DNA of 14,906 bases, from positions 1-14,906 of the forward strand of contig JACQED010000281.1 of the NCBI GenBank assembly GCA_016200785.1, written 5' to 3'. Under the pieces are notes generated by a model that was not told where the DNA came from, searched no databases, and saw only the letters and a list, made by a program, of their open reading frames with translations. Positions 1 through 7,222 of this stretch are shown piece after piece. This DNA is from Chloroflexota bacterium (lineage in GTDB: Bacteria > Chloroflexota > Anaerolineae > Anaerolineales > JACQED01). Positions within the stretch are counted from its first letter, which is position 1; every line of letters starts with the position of its first letter. Both the position numbers and the translations under genes were made by a program.

Positions 1-1
1 C

Positions 2-2539
2 GGCCAGATATTCGGCATCTTGTCGAGCGATCCGAGCGTCTCCCGCACCATCCGGCTCACCGCCGCGCTCCGGCGAGGCAGCATCCAGACAGACCTGCTG
101 GCTCTCGCCGATGGGCTTGAAGCCGGCAAGTTGACGACCGAGATTCGGAGTCTGCTCGCCGACGAGGGATTGGCCGCCGACGCGCAGAACAGCCTGGCCG
201 ACGCCGGCTGGCGAGATAAGCCCACGCGCGACCGGCTGGCCTCGCTCTTCGACGATCTTTCCGAACTCGGCGTGGACGACGTGAAGCGCGACACGCTGGA
301 CACCGGCGAACTGGCCGCCAGCGCCTTCACCACGATCTTCGTCGTGACCGGGCTGTTCAGCATCTCGGCCGGACTGCTGTTGATCTTCCTCATCTTCGTG
401 ATGCTGGCCGCCGAGCGCAAATCGGAGATGGGAATGACGCGCGCGGTCGGCGCACAGCGCAGTCACCTGGTGGAGATGTTCGTCTTCGAAGGAACGGCCT
501 ACGACATCGCGGCGGCGGCCGTGGGCGTCGCGATGGGCGTGCTGACCGGCCTCGTCATCGCCGCGACGCTGGGCAAAGCCTTCGCCGGGGAAACCGATCT
601 GGTCATCCGTCCGAGCGTCACCTTGCGCAGTCTCGTCGTCTCCTACACGCTCGGAATGTTGGTCACTTTTGGCACGGTCCTGTTCTCAGCCTACAGAGTC
701 AGCCGTCTCAACATCGTGGCCGCGATCCGCGATCTGCCCGAGCCGCCGCCCCCGCCAATCCGACTCCGCGACCGGCTCTTCGCGCCCGTCCGCCTCGTGG
801 CCGAAGGCTATCGGTTCCTGCGTCGGGGGAGAGTCGCGCGCGCGGTCTGGACGTGGCTGGTGGGCGTGCCCATCCGTATGGTGGGTGTGGTGTGGGCCGG
901 ATTCGTGAGCGGGCCGTTGACGCTCGCCCTGGGCTTGCTGTTGGTTCAGGCCGGGTTTCGCGCCGCCAATGCCGCCCCATATTCGCTCGGCGTCTCGTTC
1001 GTCATCGTCGGCTTCGGGTTGATCCTGCGCGGGCTTCTGGCCCGGCCCTTGCGGCACCGCGCCGGCCTCTCGGATCGCATTGCCTTCACCGTCATGGGCC
1101 TCGGCCTGGCGATCTTCTGGTCACTGCCTTTTTCCCTCGAGCGACGTCTGGGAGTGCCGGAAATGACGACCGGGCCGGAGATGTTTTTCATCTCCGGGAC
1201 TCTGCTCGTGGCCGGCACGGTGATGGTGGTGATGTACAACACCGATCTTCTGCTGGGGGCGACCCTCGGCCTCATCGGGGGATCGCGCCGGCTGGCGCCG
1301 GTCTTGCGCATGGCGATCGCCTACCCGCTCTCGAACCGTTTCCGCACCGGCCTCACGGTGGCGATGTTTGCCATCATCGTCTTCAGCGTCATCTTCATGG
1401 CGACGCTGTTCAAGGTGAATGAGACCGTCTTCGCCAACACCGAGGCCCTGACCGGCGGCTTCAACGTGCGCGCCGAGTCCAGCCGCACCAATCCCGTCTC
1501 CGATCTGGCCAAAGCCATTGCCGGCGACCCGTATCTGCGCCGCGGCGATTACGAAGTCGTCGCCGCCGAGTCCAGCCTGCCGGTCGAACTGCGGCAGGGA
1601 AGCGGGCGATGGAGCGGCTACGTGGCGCGCGGTGTTGACGAGGCCTTTCTCGACCACGTCGGCTTCGATTTGGCAGTGAAGGCCGTGGCGTACAAGACTG
1701 CGGCCGACGTGTGGCGCGCGGTGCGCGATCATCCCGGCTACGCGGTCATCGACCGCTACGCCGTGCCTTCCCGCCAGTCTACCAGCATCATCATCGGCGG
1801 CCCGGACTTTCAACTCAAGGGGGTCTACCTGGAAGACGAGACGATGCGGCCGGTCGTCGTGCAAGTGCGCGAGCCGCGCAGCGAGGCCACGTTCAACGTG
1901 ACGATCGTCGGCGTGCTGGAGATGCCTTCCCTCAGCGGCTTTGGCCTGTACGTTTCGCAGGCAACGCTGGACAAATTTCTGCCGTTTGCCGTGCCCGCTG
2001 CGACGCATTACATCCGGCTGGCCGAAGGAGTCGGACCGCAGATCGCCGGCCCGCCGCTGGAGCGCGCTTTCTTGAAACACGGATTGGAGAGCATCGACCA
2101 GGTCGCGGAGCTCAAGCAAGCGCAGGCCAGCCAGCGCGTCATCGAGTTTCTTCTGCAGGGCTTCCTCACGCTGGGGCTGGTGGTCGGCGTGGCCGCGCTG
2201 GGCGTGATCAGCACGCGGGCCGTCGTCGAGCGGCGTCAGCAGATCGGAATGTTGCGCGCGCTGGGCTTCCGCCGGGAGATGATCGCCTGGAGTTTCATGA
2301 TCGAGTCGTCGTTCGTCGCTCTGTTGGGCATCGGCATGGGCGCGGTGCTGGCGTTGATCCCGGCCTATCACATGATCAACGATCTCGCGGCCGATATTCC
2401 CGGCATCCGATTTCAAGTGCCGTGGGGCATCATGAGCATCGTCGTCGGCCTGGCCTACGGCATGGCCTTGCTGATGACGTGGCTGCCTGCCTCGCAAGCC
2501 TCGCGCGTCACCCCGGCGGAGGCGTTGAGGTATGAGTAA
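2..2539 (+). CDS. ABC transporter permease, FtsX/MacB type (5' end outside window)
   Basis: Integral membrane permease subunit of an ABC exporter of the MacB/LolC/FtsX class. The frame is already open at base 2 (reading GQIFGILSSD...), so the gene begins upstream and the TTG at base 20 is not a real start; 845 residues are visible. There are two FtsX-type domains. The first lies at about residues 105-245 with three membrane helices and the cytoplasmic motif RKSEMGMTRAVGAQRSHLVE. The second is at the C-terminus with the matching ERRQQIGMLRALGFRREMIA and the family-typical end PASQASRVTPAEALRYE. Between them are four or five more hydrophobic segments and a soluble, probably extracytoplasmic, domain. 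This is the duplicated ten-helix-like architecture of large FtsX permeases. The ATPase partner is not in view. Family call is firm; substrate unknown. Confidence 0.93.
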   Translation, partial: GQIFGILSSDPSVSRTIRLTAALRRGSIQTDLLALADGLEAGKLTTEIRSLLADEGLAADAQNSLADAGWRDKPTRDRLASLFDDLSELGVDDVKRDTLDTGELAASAFTTIFVVTGLFSISAGLLLIFLIFVMLAAERKSEMGMTRAVGAQRSHLVEMFVFEGTAYDIAAAAVGVAMGVLTGLVIAATLGKAFAGETDLVIRPSVTLRSLVVSYTLGMLVTFGTVLFSAYRVSRLNIVAAIRDLPEPPPPPIRLRDRLFAPVRLVAEGYRFLRRGRVARAVWTWLVGVPIRMVGVVWAGFVSGPLTLALGLLLVQAGFRAANAAPYSLGVSFVIVGFGLILRGLLARPLRHRAGLSDRIAFTVMGLGLAIFWSLPFSLERRLGVPEMTTGPEMFFISGTLLVAGTVMVVMYNTDLLLGATLGLIGGSRRLAPVLRMAIAYPLSNRFRTGLTVAMFAIIVFSVIFMATLFKVNETVFANTEALTGGFNVRAESSRTNPVSDLAKAIAGDPYLRRGDYEVVAAESSLPVELRQGSGRWSGYVARGVDEAFLDHVGFDLAVKAVAYKTAADVWRAVRDHPGYAVIDRYAVPSRQSTSIIIGGPDFQLKGVYLEDETMRPVVVQVREPRSEATFNVTIVGVLEMPSLSGFGLYVSQATLDKFLPFAVPAATHYIRLAEGVGPQIAGPPLERAFLKHGLESIDQVAELKQAQASQRVIEFLLQGFLTLGLVVGVAALGVISTRAVVERRQQIGMLRALGFRREMIAWSFMIESSFVALLGIGMGAVLALIPAYHMINDLAADIPGIRFQVPWGIMSIVVGLAYGMALLMTWLPASQASRVTPAEALRYE

Positions 2540-2545
2540 GAAGTG

Positions 2546-2610
2546 GCCACGAATTGCTCGAATTTCACGAATGAAAGGACCTTCTTCGTGCAATTCGTGG
2601 AATTCGTGGC
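2546..2610. repeat. Imperfect inverted repeat made of CACGAAT-type units
   Basis: Arm 1 (2546-2575, 30 nt) pairs with arm 2 (2582-2610, 29 nt) around a 6-nt loop. Only three mismatches and one bulge are seen. The arms are built from repeated CACGAATT / AATTCGTG words. It fills the gap between the ABC permease and the GyrI-like gene. It belongs to the same word family as 14120-14195. No T-run follows, so it does not look like a simple intrinsic terminator. Confidence 0.8.
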
Positions 2611-2623
2611 AAAAAAGAATCGA

Positions 2624-2630
2624 GGGAAGG
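2624..2630 (+). promoter_or_regulatory. Ribosome binding site deciding the start of the GyrI-like gene
   Basis: GGGAAGG, 8 nt before the ATG at 2639. An upstream in-frame GTG at 2543 would force translation through the inverted repeat and has no comparable site, so 2639 is the better start. Confidence 0.7.
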
Positions 2631-2638
2631 AGACTCAC

Positions 2639-3190
2639 ATGAAGACTGGACGTACTGCATCCAAACCGACCGGCAAGCCCAAGGCGACCAACCCAAAAAT
2701 CGTCAAGAAGCCGAAACAGAAAATGGCCGTCGTCGTCTCGCACGGCGACCCGAACGTCGTCGGGTCGAAGGTCTTTCCTGCGTTGTACGGCGCGGTGTAC
2801 AAGCACAAGTTCGCGCTGAAGAAAGCCGGGAAAGAGACATTCAAAGTGGAGCCGCCGCGCGCCCGCTGGCCCGACGCGCATCTCGTTCCGAAGGATCAAT
2901 GGACCGGCATCTGGGGTATTCCGATTCCGTCCCATACCCGTGCCCTGCCCCAACCCGATCCCGAAGTGCCGGTGAAGATAGAAATGTGGGATTACGGCGG
3001 CACAGTCGGCGAGATTCTCCACATCGGGCCGTACAGCGAGGAGCCGCCGACGATTCAGCGCCTGCACGAATTCATCGCCGCCAGCGGCTACGAGATCGCC
3101 GGGGCGCACGAAGAAGAGTATTTGACCCGGCCAGAAGCGAAGGAGCAGAAGACGATCATCAGGTATCCGGTGAGGAAAGTGAAAAAGTAA
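2639..3190 (+). CDS. GyrI-like small-molecule-binding domain protein
   Basis: Stand-alone 183-residue protein of the GyrI-like / AraC-effector-binding (SOUL-like) superfamily, which binds small or hydrophobic ligands. The first 30 residues are a lysine- and proline-rich basic tail. The ligand-binding fold follows, with a recognisable core 'MWDYGGTVGEILHIGPYSEEP' (broken here only by length), then PPTIQRLHEFI and a C-terminal RPEAKEQKTIIRYPVRK strand, typical of this family. It has no DNA-binding domain, so it is not an AraC regulator itself. The ATG at 2639 has a good ribosome site; an in-frame GTG at 2543 lies within the repeat and is rejected. It may be co-transcribed with the upstream ABC permease, but the 99-nt gap holds an inverted repeat. 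It converges on the fumarase operon. Ligand unknown. Confidence 0.82.
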   Translation: MKTGRTASKPTGKPKATNPKIVKKPKQKMAVVVSHGDPNVVGSKVFPALYGAVYKHKFALKKAGKETFKVEPPRARWPDAHLVPKDQWTGIWGIPIPSHTRALPQPDPEVPVKIEMWDYGGTVGEILHIGPYSEEPPTIQRLHEFIAASGYEIAGAHEEEYLTRPEAKEQKTIIRYPVRKVKK

Positions 3191-3214
3191 TGCGTGTAAC
3201 GTGAGGAGGGGTGT

Positions 3215-3835
3215 TTAAGCCGCCAACAGTTTTTCCAGCACGGCCTTTGACTTCGCCTCGATCTTGGCGTGCAGACTGCCGCCGTGAGCGTCCATCGTCA
3301 CGACCGCCGGAAAGTCGCGGACCCGAATCACCCACAGCGCCTCGGGCACGCCGAAATCCAACTTGTAGACGCCGACGACGGCCTCGACCGTTTGCGCGAT
3401 GAGCGACGCCGCGCCGCCGATGGCGTGAAGATACACGCCGGGCACGTCCTGGCAGGCCGTCAGAGTCTTCGGCCCCATGCCGCCTTTGCCGATGACGGCC
3501 CGAACGCCGAAGTGGCGCATCACCTCGCCCTGATAAGGCTCTTCGCGCGTGCTGGTCGTCGGCCCGGCGGCGACGAAACGATATTGCCGCGTGTCGAGGC
3601 CGGCGACGACCGGCCCGCAGTGATAGATCGCGCCGCCTTCGAGCAGTGGCTTGATTGCCTCGTAGACCGCGAGGTCGTCGCCCTGCGGCGCGCGCGCCTT
3701 CTTGATGAAGGTCTCGACCATCCACTTGTGGGCGGTATCACGCCCGGTGAGCATCACGCCGGACAGGCCAACCGGGTCTCCTACCTTGAGTTCGCGGATC
3801 ATGTCGGGGCTGAGGGGTAGAGTCAAATCGCGCAT
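3215..3835 (-). CDS. fumB: Class I fumarate hydratase (or tartrate dehydratase), beta subunit
   Basis: Beta (C-terminal) subunit of a two-subunit, Fe-S-dependent class I fumarase, which interconverts fumarate and malate in the cytoplasm with the alpha subunit encoded just upstream. About 206 residues, the usual length for the split form. Family motifs include LTGRDTAHKWMVE near the N-terminus, YHCGPVV, GPTTSTREEPYQGEVM and GKGGMGPKT. Two adjacent starts exist, GTG at 3838 and ATG at 3835. GGAGG at 3842-3846 lies 6 nt from the ATG and only 3 nt from the GTG, so the ATG is preferred. Only 12 nt separate it from the alpha-subunit stop, so the two form an operon. L(+)-tartrate dehydratase subunits look alike; fumarase is favoured by the central-carbon context (malic enzyme nearby). 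The symbol denotes the role, not E. coli FumB. Confidence 0.9.
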   Translation of the reverse strand: MRDLTLPLSPDMIRELKVGDPVGLSGVMLTGRDTAHKWMVETFIKKARAPQGDDLAVYEAIKPLLEGGAIYHCGPVVAGLDTRQYRFVAAGPTTSTREEPYQGEVMRHFGVRAVIGKGGMGPKTLTACQDVPGVYLHAIGGAASLIAQTVEAVVGVYKLDFGVPEALWVIRVRDFPAVVTMDAHGGSLHAKIEAKSKAVLEKLLAA

Positions 3836-3847
3836 CACGTTCCTCCC

Positions 3848-4720
3848 TTATTCATACATCACGTGATCGCCGCGCACCGTCATCCGGCGGCGGCGATGCG
3901 CCCAGCACATGTACGAAACCGAGACGAAGTAACTGGCCGGCAGGCGGTGCATGTTCGTCATCTTCACGCCCAGCACAGTCGTCGCTCCGCCGAAGCCCAT
4001 CGGGCCGATGCCCAGCCTGTTGGACTCGTCGGCGAGCCGGGTTTCCAACGCGGCCAACTGGGAGTCAGGATTCGCTTCCTCCATTTTGCGGAAGAGCGCC
4101 TCCTTAGAGGCGTAATACGACGAGCCCCGGTCGCCGCCGATCGCCACGCCCAGGATGCCCGGCGCGCAACCCTGGCCCTGTGCCTTGTGCACCGCATCCA
4201 GCACGACCTTGCGCACGCCTTCCAGATCGCGCCCGGCTCCCAGCGCTGCATTCGGCAATGAATACTGCGCGCCGACGTTTTCACATCCGCCGCCCTTGAG
4301 AATCAAATCGACGATCAGCGTGCTGCCTTCGATCTCTTCAAAATGGATCGTGGGGAACGCCTCGTCGCCGAGATTATTGCCGCTGTTCTTGCCGGTGAGC
4401 GCATCCACGGCATTGGGGCGCAGGTACGATCGCTCGGTGGCCTCGGCCACCGCTTCGCGGATTTGCTCCCGAAGTTTGCGCGTGCTCCAGCCTTCAGGGT
4501 GGCGGATGTAGAAGATCGGCGTGCCGGTGTCCTGGCAGATCGGCGTCGAGTTCGCGCGGGCGAGCGCAGCGTTTTCAAGAATGGAGTCGAGCGCGCCGGC
4601 GGCCGCCGAGCCGGGCGCTTCGCGTTCACGCGCCTCGCGCAGCGCCTTTTCCACATCCGGCGGCAGATCGGTCGCGGCCAGGCGCACGAGTTCCAGCAGC
4701 GATGCTTTCAGATCACGCAT
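3848..4720 (-). CDS. fumA: Class I fumarate hydratase (or tartrate dehydratase), alpha subunit
   Basis: Alpha (N-terminal) subunit of the class I, [4Fe-4S] fumarase; 290 residues from the ATG at 4720. Cys62 (ICQDTGTP), Cys185 (GQGCAPGILGVAIGGDRG) and Cys272 (YMCWAHRRRRM) sit in the three conserved contexts expected to ligate the catalytic cluster. GGGCEN at 143-148 and IGPMGFGGATTVLGVKM are further family motifs. The start is supported by GGGAG 7 nt upstream; an in-frame TTG at 4741 would add seven residues but lacks a better site. The beta subunit follows directly. Oxygen-labile class I fumarase fits an anaerobe. Tartrate dehydratase alpha is the main alternative. Confidence 0.91.
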   Translation of the reverse strand: MRDLKASLLELVRLAATDLPPDVEKALREAREREAPGSAAAGALDSILENAALARANSTPICQDTGTPIFYIRHPEGWSTRKLREQIREAVAEATERSYLRPNAVDALTGKNSGNNLGDEAFPTIHFEEIEGSTLIVDLILKGGGCENVGAQYSLPNAALGAGRDLEGVRKVVLDAVHKAQGQGCAPGILGVAIGGDRGSSYYASKEALFRKMEEANPDSQLAALETRLADESNRLGIGPMGFGGATTVLGVKMTNMHRLPASYFVSVSYMCWAHRRRRMTVRGDHVMYE

Positions 4721-4939
4721 GGCTTGTCTCCCGTTTGACAAGGAACAAGAAAACTGGGGAAATAGAGGAACTTCCCCGCTATCGTAAGCGGAGACGGGCC
4801 GGGGCGGGAGTGGAAGGTGTCCCGGTCTGCGCGGATTTTCATCACGACGAAATCATCGCCGCGCGGGTAGATTCAATGGGTTCGACTTTGCGGGGTTGTT
4901 ACGATTGCGATTGTGCCGAAGCGGATGACAAAAAGCCAA
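4721..4939. other. Intergenic gap upstream of the fumarase operon
   Basis: 219 nt between the DUF4058 stop and fumA start, both on the minus strand. It should hold the fumarase promoter, but I could not pick a convincing -35/-10 pair. It contains one modest hairpin, GGGGAA (4756-4761) with TTCCCC (4772-4777) and a 10-nt loop, which would lie in the 5' leader of the fumarase transcript. No coding sequence is supported. Confidence 0.4.
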
Positions 4940-5722
4940 TTACGACTGACTGCTGGCCTGCATCGTCAACACGCTTTCGGCCCACGCCGAATCATCGGCG
5001 CTGAGCGGCGGAGCGGGAGGCTGATCGTATCGGATGACGAGATCGTAACCGGCACGGTCGTAAACAGCATTGAGAACCGCGCCGAGGTCTACCGTCGGCT
5101 CGGAGTCGTCTGGGAGCAGAGGCAGGGGAAAAGCGGGGATGGGTTGGCGCACCGAAAACGGATACAGCCGCGCCTTGCGTGCCCGTTCACGGCGGCGGAT
5201 GAAAAGGCGATAGGCGCTGTCTTTCGCCCTCTCAGCATGAGGCATTACTGGCCCGGCACGCAGAAGATCGATCTCGACAAAATTCAGTTGCGAGACCAGC
5301 AAGTCCTCGCGCTTCTGCACGTAGGCCTCCCGATCTCGTCCGGGCTGTTTGTTGGCGTGCGAGAGTAATTCGATGATTGTAACCACCTCGCCAGTGGGAA
5401 CCAGCCGAACTTCGAGGTAGCCCTCCTCGACCGGGTCGTCAATCGGGAGTTCGACGGTGAGAAAGGGGAATGACTCCGCCGCAGGCGCGACGGCGACCGC
5501 CGGCCCTCCTCGGTCATTCACCATCACGTCGGGATAACGCGTGGCGGGAGGCTGAGTGGGCGCAACGGATATGTAAGTGTGCGTTTCGACCGCGACAAAG
5601 TATCGAGGGCGCAGACGAGGGGCGAGTTCGTCGGCCAGCCCGCTGATCAATCGATGATGCACATCGCGCCAGAGGGCCGGGTTTTCGAGCCACGGGTTCA
5701 TGCCGGGAAATGGATTAGGCAT
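4940..5722 (-). CDS. DUF4058 family protein
   Basis: 260-residue protein of the DUF4058 family, common in Cyanobacteria, Chloroflexota and Planctomycetes and of unknown function. Seen in sequence: the N-terminal signature NPFPGMNPWLE...LWRDVHHRLI, then RYPDVMV (Pro64-Asp65), VVTIIELLSHANK (Glu118, Lys125), AYVQKRED (Lys137) and LNFVEIDLLRAG (Glu150, Asp152). The PD...E(L)LS...K order resembles the Uma2/PD-(D/E)XK nuclease-like fold, but that is inference only. The ATG at 5722 has a weak GGGGTG site 7 nt upstream and starts exactly at the family N-terminus. It lies upstream of the fumarase operon on the same strand, 219 nt away, with no obvious functional link. Confidence 0.88.
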   Translation of the reverse strand: MPNPFPGMNPWLENPALWRDVHHRLISGLADELAPRLRPRYFVAVETHTYISVAPTQPPATRYPDVMVNDRGGPAVAVAPAAESFPFLTVELPIDDPVEEGYLEVRLVPTGEVVTIIELLSHANKQPGRDREAYVQKREDLLVSQLNFVEIDLLRAGPVMPHAERAKDSAYRLFIRRRERARKARLYPFSVRQPIPAFPLPLLPDDSEPTVDLGAVLNAVYDRAGYDLVIRYDQPPAPPLSADDSAWAESVLTMQASSQS

Positions 5723-5797
5723 TGCAGTTCACCCCGCCGATCTGTCACCATTATACCAACAATTGCCACCGACCGACTCCCAATCTCCGATCTCTTC

Positions 5798-5881
5798 TCA
5801 ACCTCCCAGTCCCGCCTCTCTCGCGCGTATGATCGCCTGTGCCCGATCGGCCACTTGCAGTTTGCTGAAGATATACGATCT
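5798..5881 (-). pseudogene. Remnant of a LuxR/NarL-type response regulator (C-terminal end only)
   Basis: Minus-strand reading gives RSYIFSKLQVADRAQAII followed by RAREAGLGG and a TGA stop at 5798-5800. This matches the end of the LuxR-type helix-turn-helix of NarL-family regulators (recognition-helix end, 'SKLQVADRAQAIIRA'), where such proteins normally terminate. Nothing upstream (beyond about 5881) resembles the rest of the HTH or a receiver domain in any minus frame. About 27 codons of a ~210-residue protein therefore survive. The break lies roughly 30 nt from the tandem hairpins at 5909-5950, which hints at a rearrangement or deletion endpoint. Confidence 0.65.
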
Positions 5882-5908
5882 GGAGCGTCCCGTTGTCATG
5901 GGGCCTGT

Positions 5909-5950
5909 GTCCCGATTCGGTCGGGACATTCGCCCCGATTCGGGCGGGGC
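5909..5950. repeat. Tandem pair of small hairpins with a shared CCCGATTCGG core
   Basis: Hairpin 1: GTCCCGA (5909-5915), loop TTCGG, TCGGGAC (5921-5927), a perfect 7-bp stem. Hairpin 2: GCCCCG (5932-5937), 7-nt loop, CGGGGC (5945-5950), a 6-bp stem. Both contain CCCGATTCGG and are separated by ATTC, so they look like diverged copies of one unit. No T-run follows on either strand, arguing against ordinary terminators. Confidence 0.75.
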
Positions 5951-6176
5951 AAGTTGTTGGCGCTGGCCCGGACGAAAAATGCGACAAAGCAGGGAATGTT
6001 CGCCTAAGCCGCCGTCGCTCTGGCGTGACATTTATTGCTCGAATTCGGGCAGATTTGCAGTGCCGTTACGTTGGCGCGCGTGGCAAGATAGAGTGCGATC
6101 ACCAGGTCCGGCGCAAGCATCCGATGGCCGGTCGCAGTCGGGCGTCGCCGGCTCAACAACCCAGCGGGAGGCCCCC

Positions 6177-7112
6177 ATGCTCAAACTCGGAGAAAACATC
6201 CACATCATATCGCCCAAAGTCAAAGAGGCGCTCGCCAATCGCGACGGCGCCTTCTTCGTGCAGTTGGCCCGCAAGCAGAAAGAAGCCGGGGCCGACGCGC
6301 TCGATCTGAATATCGGGCCGCAGAAGAAGGCCGGGCCGGAGGTGATGGACTGGCTGGTGGACTGCGTGCAGGAAGCGGTCGGCGACATGACGCTGTCGTT
6401 CGACACGACCAACCTCGCCGCCATCGAAGTCGGGCTGAAGAAGGTCGCGAAGAACGGCAAGGCCAACGCCATCATCAATTCCACTTCGGCCGAGGAAGAG
6501 CGGCTGGCCGCCGTGCCGCCGCTGGCCGCGAAGTACGGCGCGAAGCTGATCGCGCTGACGATGGCGAAAGAGGGCATCCCGGTCAGCGCCGACGCGAGAG
6601 TGAGCCTCGCGATGGAGAAACTCATGCCGCGCGCGCAGGAGGTCGGGCTGCCGATGAGCGATCTGCTCATCGATCCGCTGGTACTCACTGTGTCCGGCTG
6701 TCAGGAGTAAGTGCCGCAGTGCATCGAGGCGGTGCGCATGCTCAAGATGGTGGCCGATCCGCCGCCGATGGTCAACGCTGGCCTGTCCAACGTCTCGAAT
6801 CAGGTGCCCACCCCGATGCGCCCTCTGCTGAACCGGACGTACCTGGTGATGCTGATGGCCGTGGGCCTCGACGCGGCGATTATCGACCCGCTCGACCACG
6901 AGTTGATGGAAACGATCCGCATCGTGCAACAACGCGACGGCTCCACGCCGGCCGGCGCGCTGTATCTGAAACTCCACGATGCCGTCGCCGCCGGAGCCGA
7001 ACTCGAGCCGACCGACGTCGACATGAACGACCCAAAGCAGGCGGAAATCTGGAAAACCGTGCAGGTGCTCCTCAACAAAGTGATTTACACCGACTCGTAT
7101 CTTAGGTTGTAG
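6177..7112 (+). CDS. acsE: Methyltetrahydrofolate:corrinoid methyltransferase (AcsE-like), interrupted by in-frame TAA
   Basis: Pterin-binding TIM-barrel (dihydropteroate-synthase fold) methyltransferase. It moves the methyl group of 5-methyl-tetrahydrofolate to the corrinoid Fe-S protein in the Wood-Ljungdahl pathway. Start ATG 6177 follows GGGAGG by 5 nt. Residues matching the Moorella enzyme's Asp75, Asn96, Asp160 and Asn199 are Asp76 (LSFDTTN), Asn101 (IINSTSAE), Asp166 (LLIDPL) and Asn205 (GLSNVSNQ), with spacings 65 and 39 against 64 and 39 in Moorella. Codon 178 (6708-6710) is TAA, inside ...VSGCQE*VPQCIEAVRML. The same frame continues with perfect family sequence to the TAG at 7110-7112. 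A product ending at the TAA would lack Asn205 and should be inactive. Either a point nonsense mutation or a sequence error. No acsC/acsD neighbours are visible, so a related MtgB-type methyltransferase is the alternative. Confidence 0.85.
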
Positions 7113-7199
7113 TCATCAGTCTTCAGTCAAGCGGTTTCAAGCCGTCAAGCCGTGTCGGTCAGCTGATGACGGACGGCTGATGACTGGTGACTGATCACT
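7111..7199. repeat. Imperfect inverted repeat made of ATCAGTC-type units
   Basis: Outer arms 7111-7129 and 7181-7199 pair at 16 of 19 positions and consist of ATCAGTC / GACTGAT words. An inner, less regular pairing (about 7149-7176, GCCGT...ACGGC) surrounds the perfect palindrome TCAGCTGA (7159-7166). It starts at the very stop codon of the AcsE-like gene and ends about 10 nt before the ribosome site of the malic enzyme gene. Confidence 0.7.
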
Positions 7200-7222
7200 G
7201 ACGGCTCCTCAGGAGACTCCCC

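Larger units (their letters stand above)
5723..6176. other. 454-nt intergenic region with remnant and hairpins
   Basis: Divergent gap between DUF4058 (-) and the AcsE-like gene (+). It holds a degenerate LuxR C-terminus (5798-5881, minus strand) and a tandem pair of hairpins (5909-5950). The frame of the AcsE-like gene happens to be open back to 5700, but that extension has no family similarity that I recognise. Promoters for both flanking genes must lie here; none could be assigned with confidence. Confidence 0.5.

Noticed and set aside
2543..2638. GTG start for the GyrI-like gene at 2543
   Set aside because: The added residues would be encoded by the inverted repeat; ATG 2639 has a proper ribosome site.
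1121..3109. 662-codon open frame on the minus strand
   Set aside because: It is antisense to the ABC permease and GyrI-like genes, with Arg/His/Asp-rich composition typical of the complement of high-GC coding sequence and no family features.
4756..4777. GGGGAA/TTCCCC hairpin as a regulatory operator of the fumarase operon
   Set aside because: Only a 6-bp stem with a 10-nt loop; no known operator match and no second copy, so it may be chance.
4742..5004. Plus-strand open frame across the fumarase leader (about 4702-5004)
   Set aside because: No ribosome site, no family similarity, and it overlaps two minus-strand genes.
5700..6176. N-terminal extension of the AcsE-like gene by 159 codons
   Set aside because: The extension runs through the LuxR remnant and hairpins, shows no family similarity, and a good ribosome site precedes the ATG at 6177 where homologues begin.
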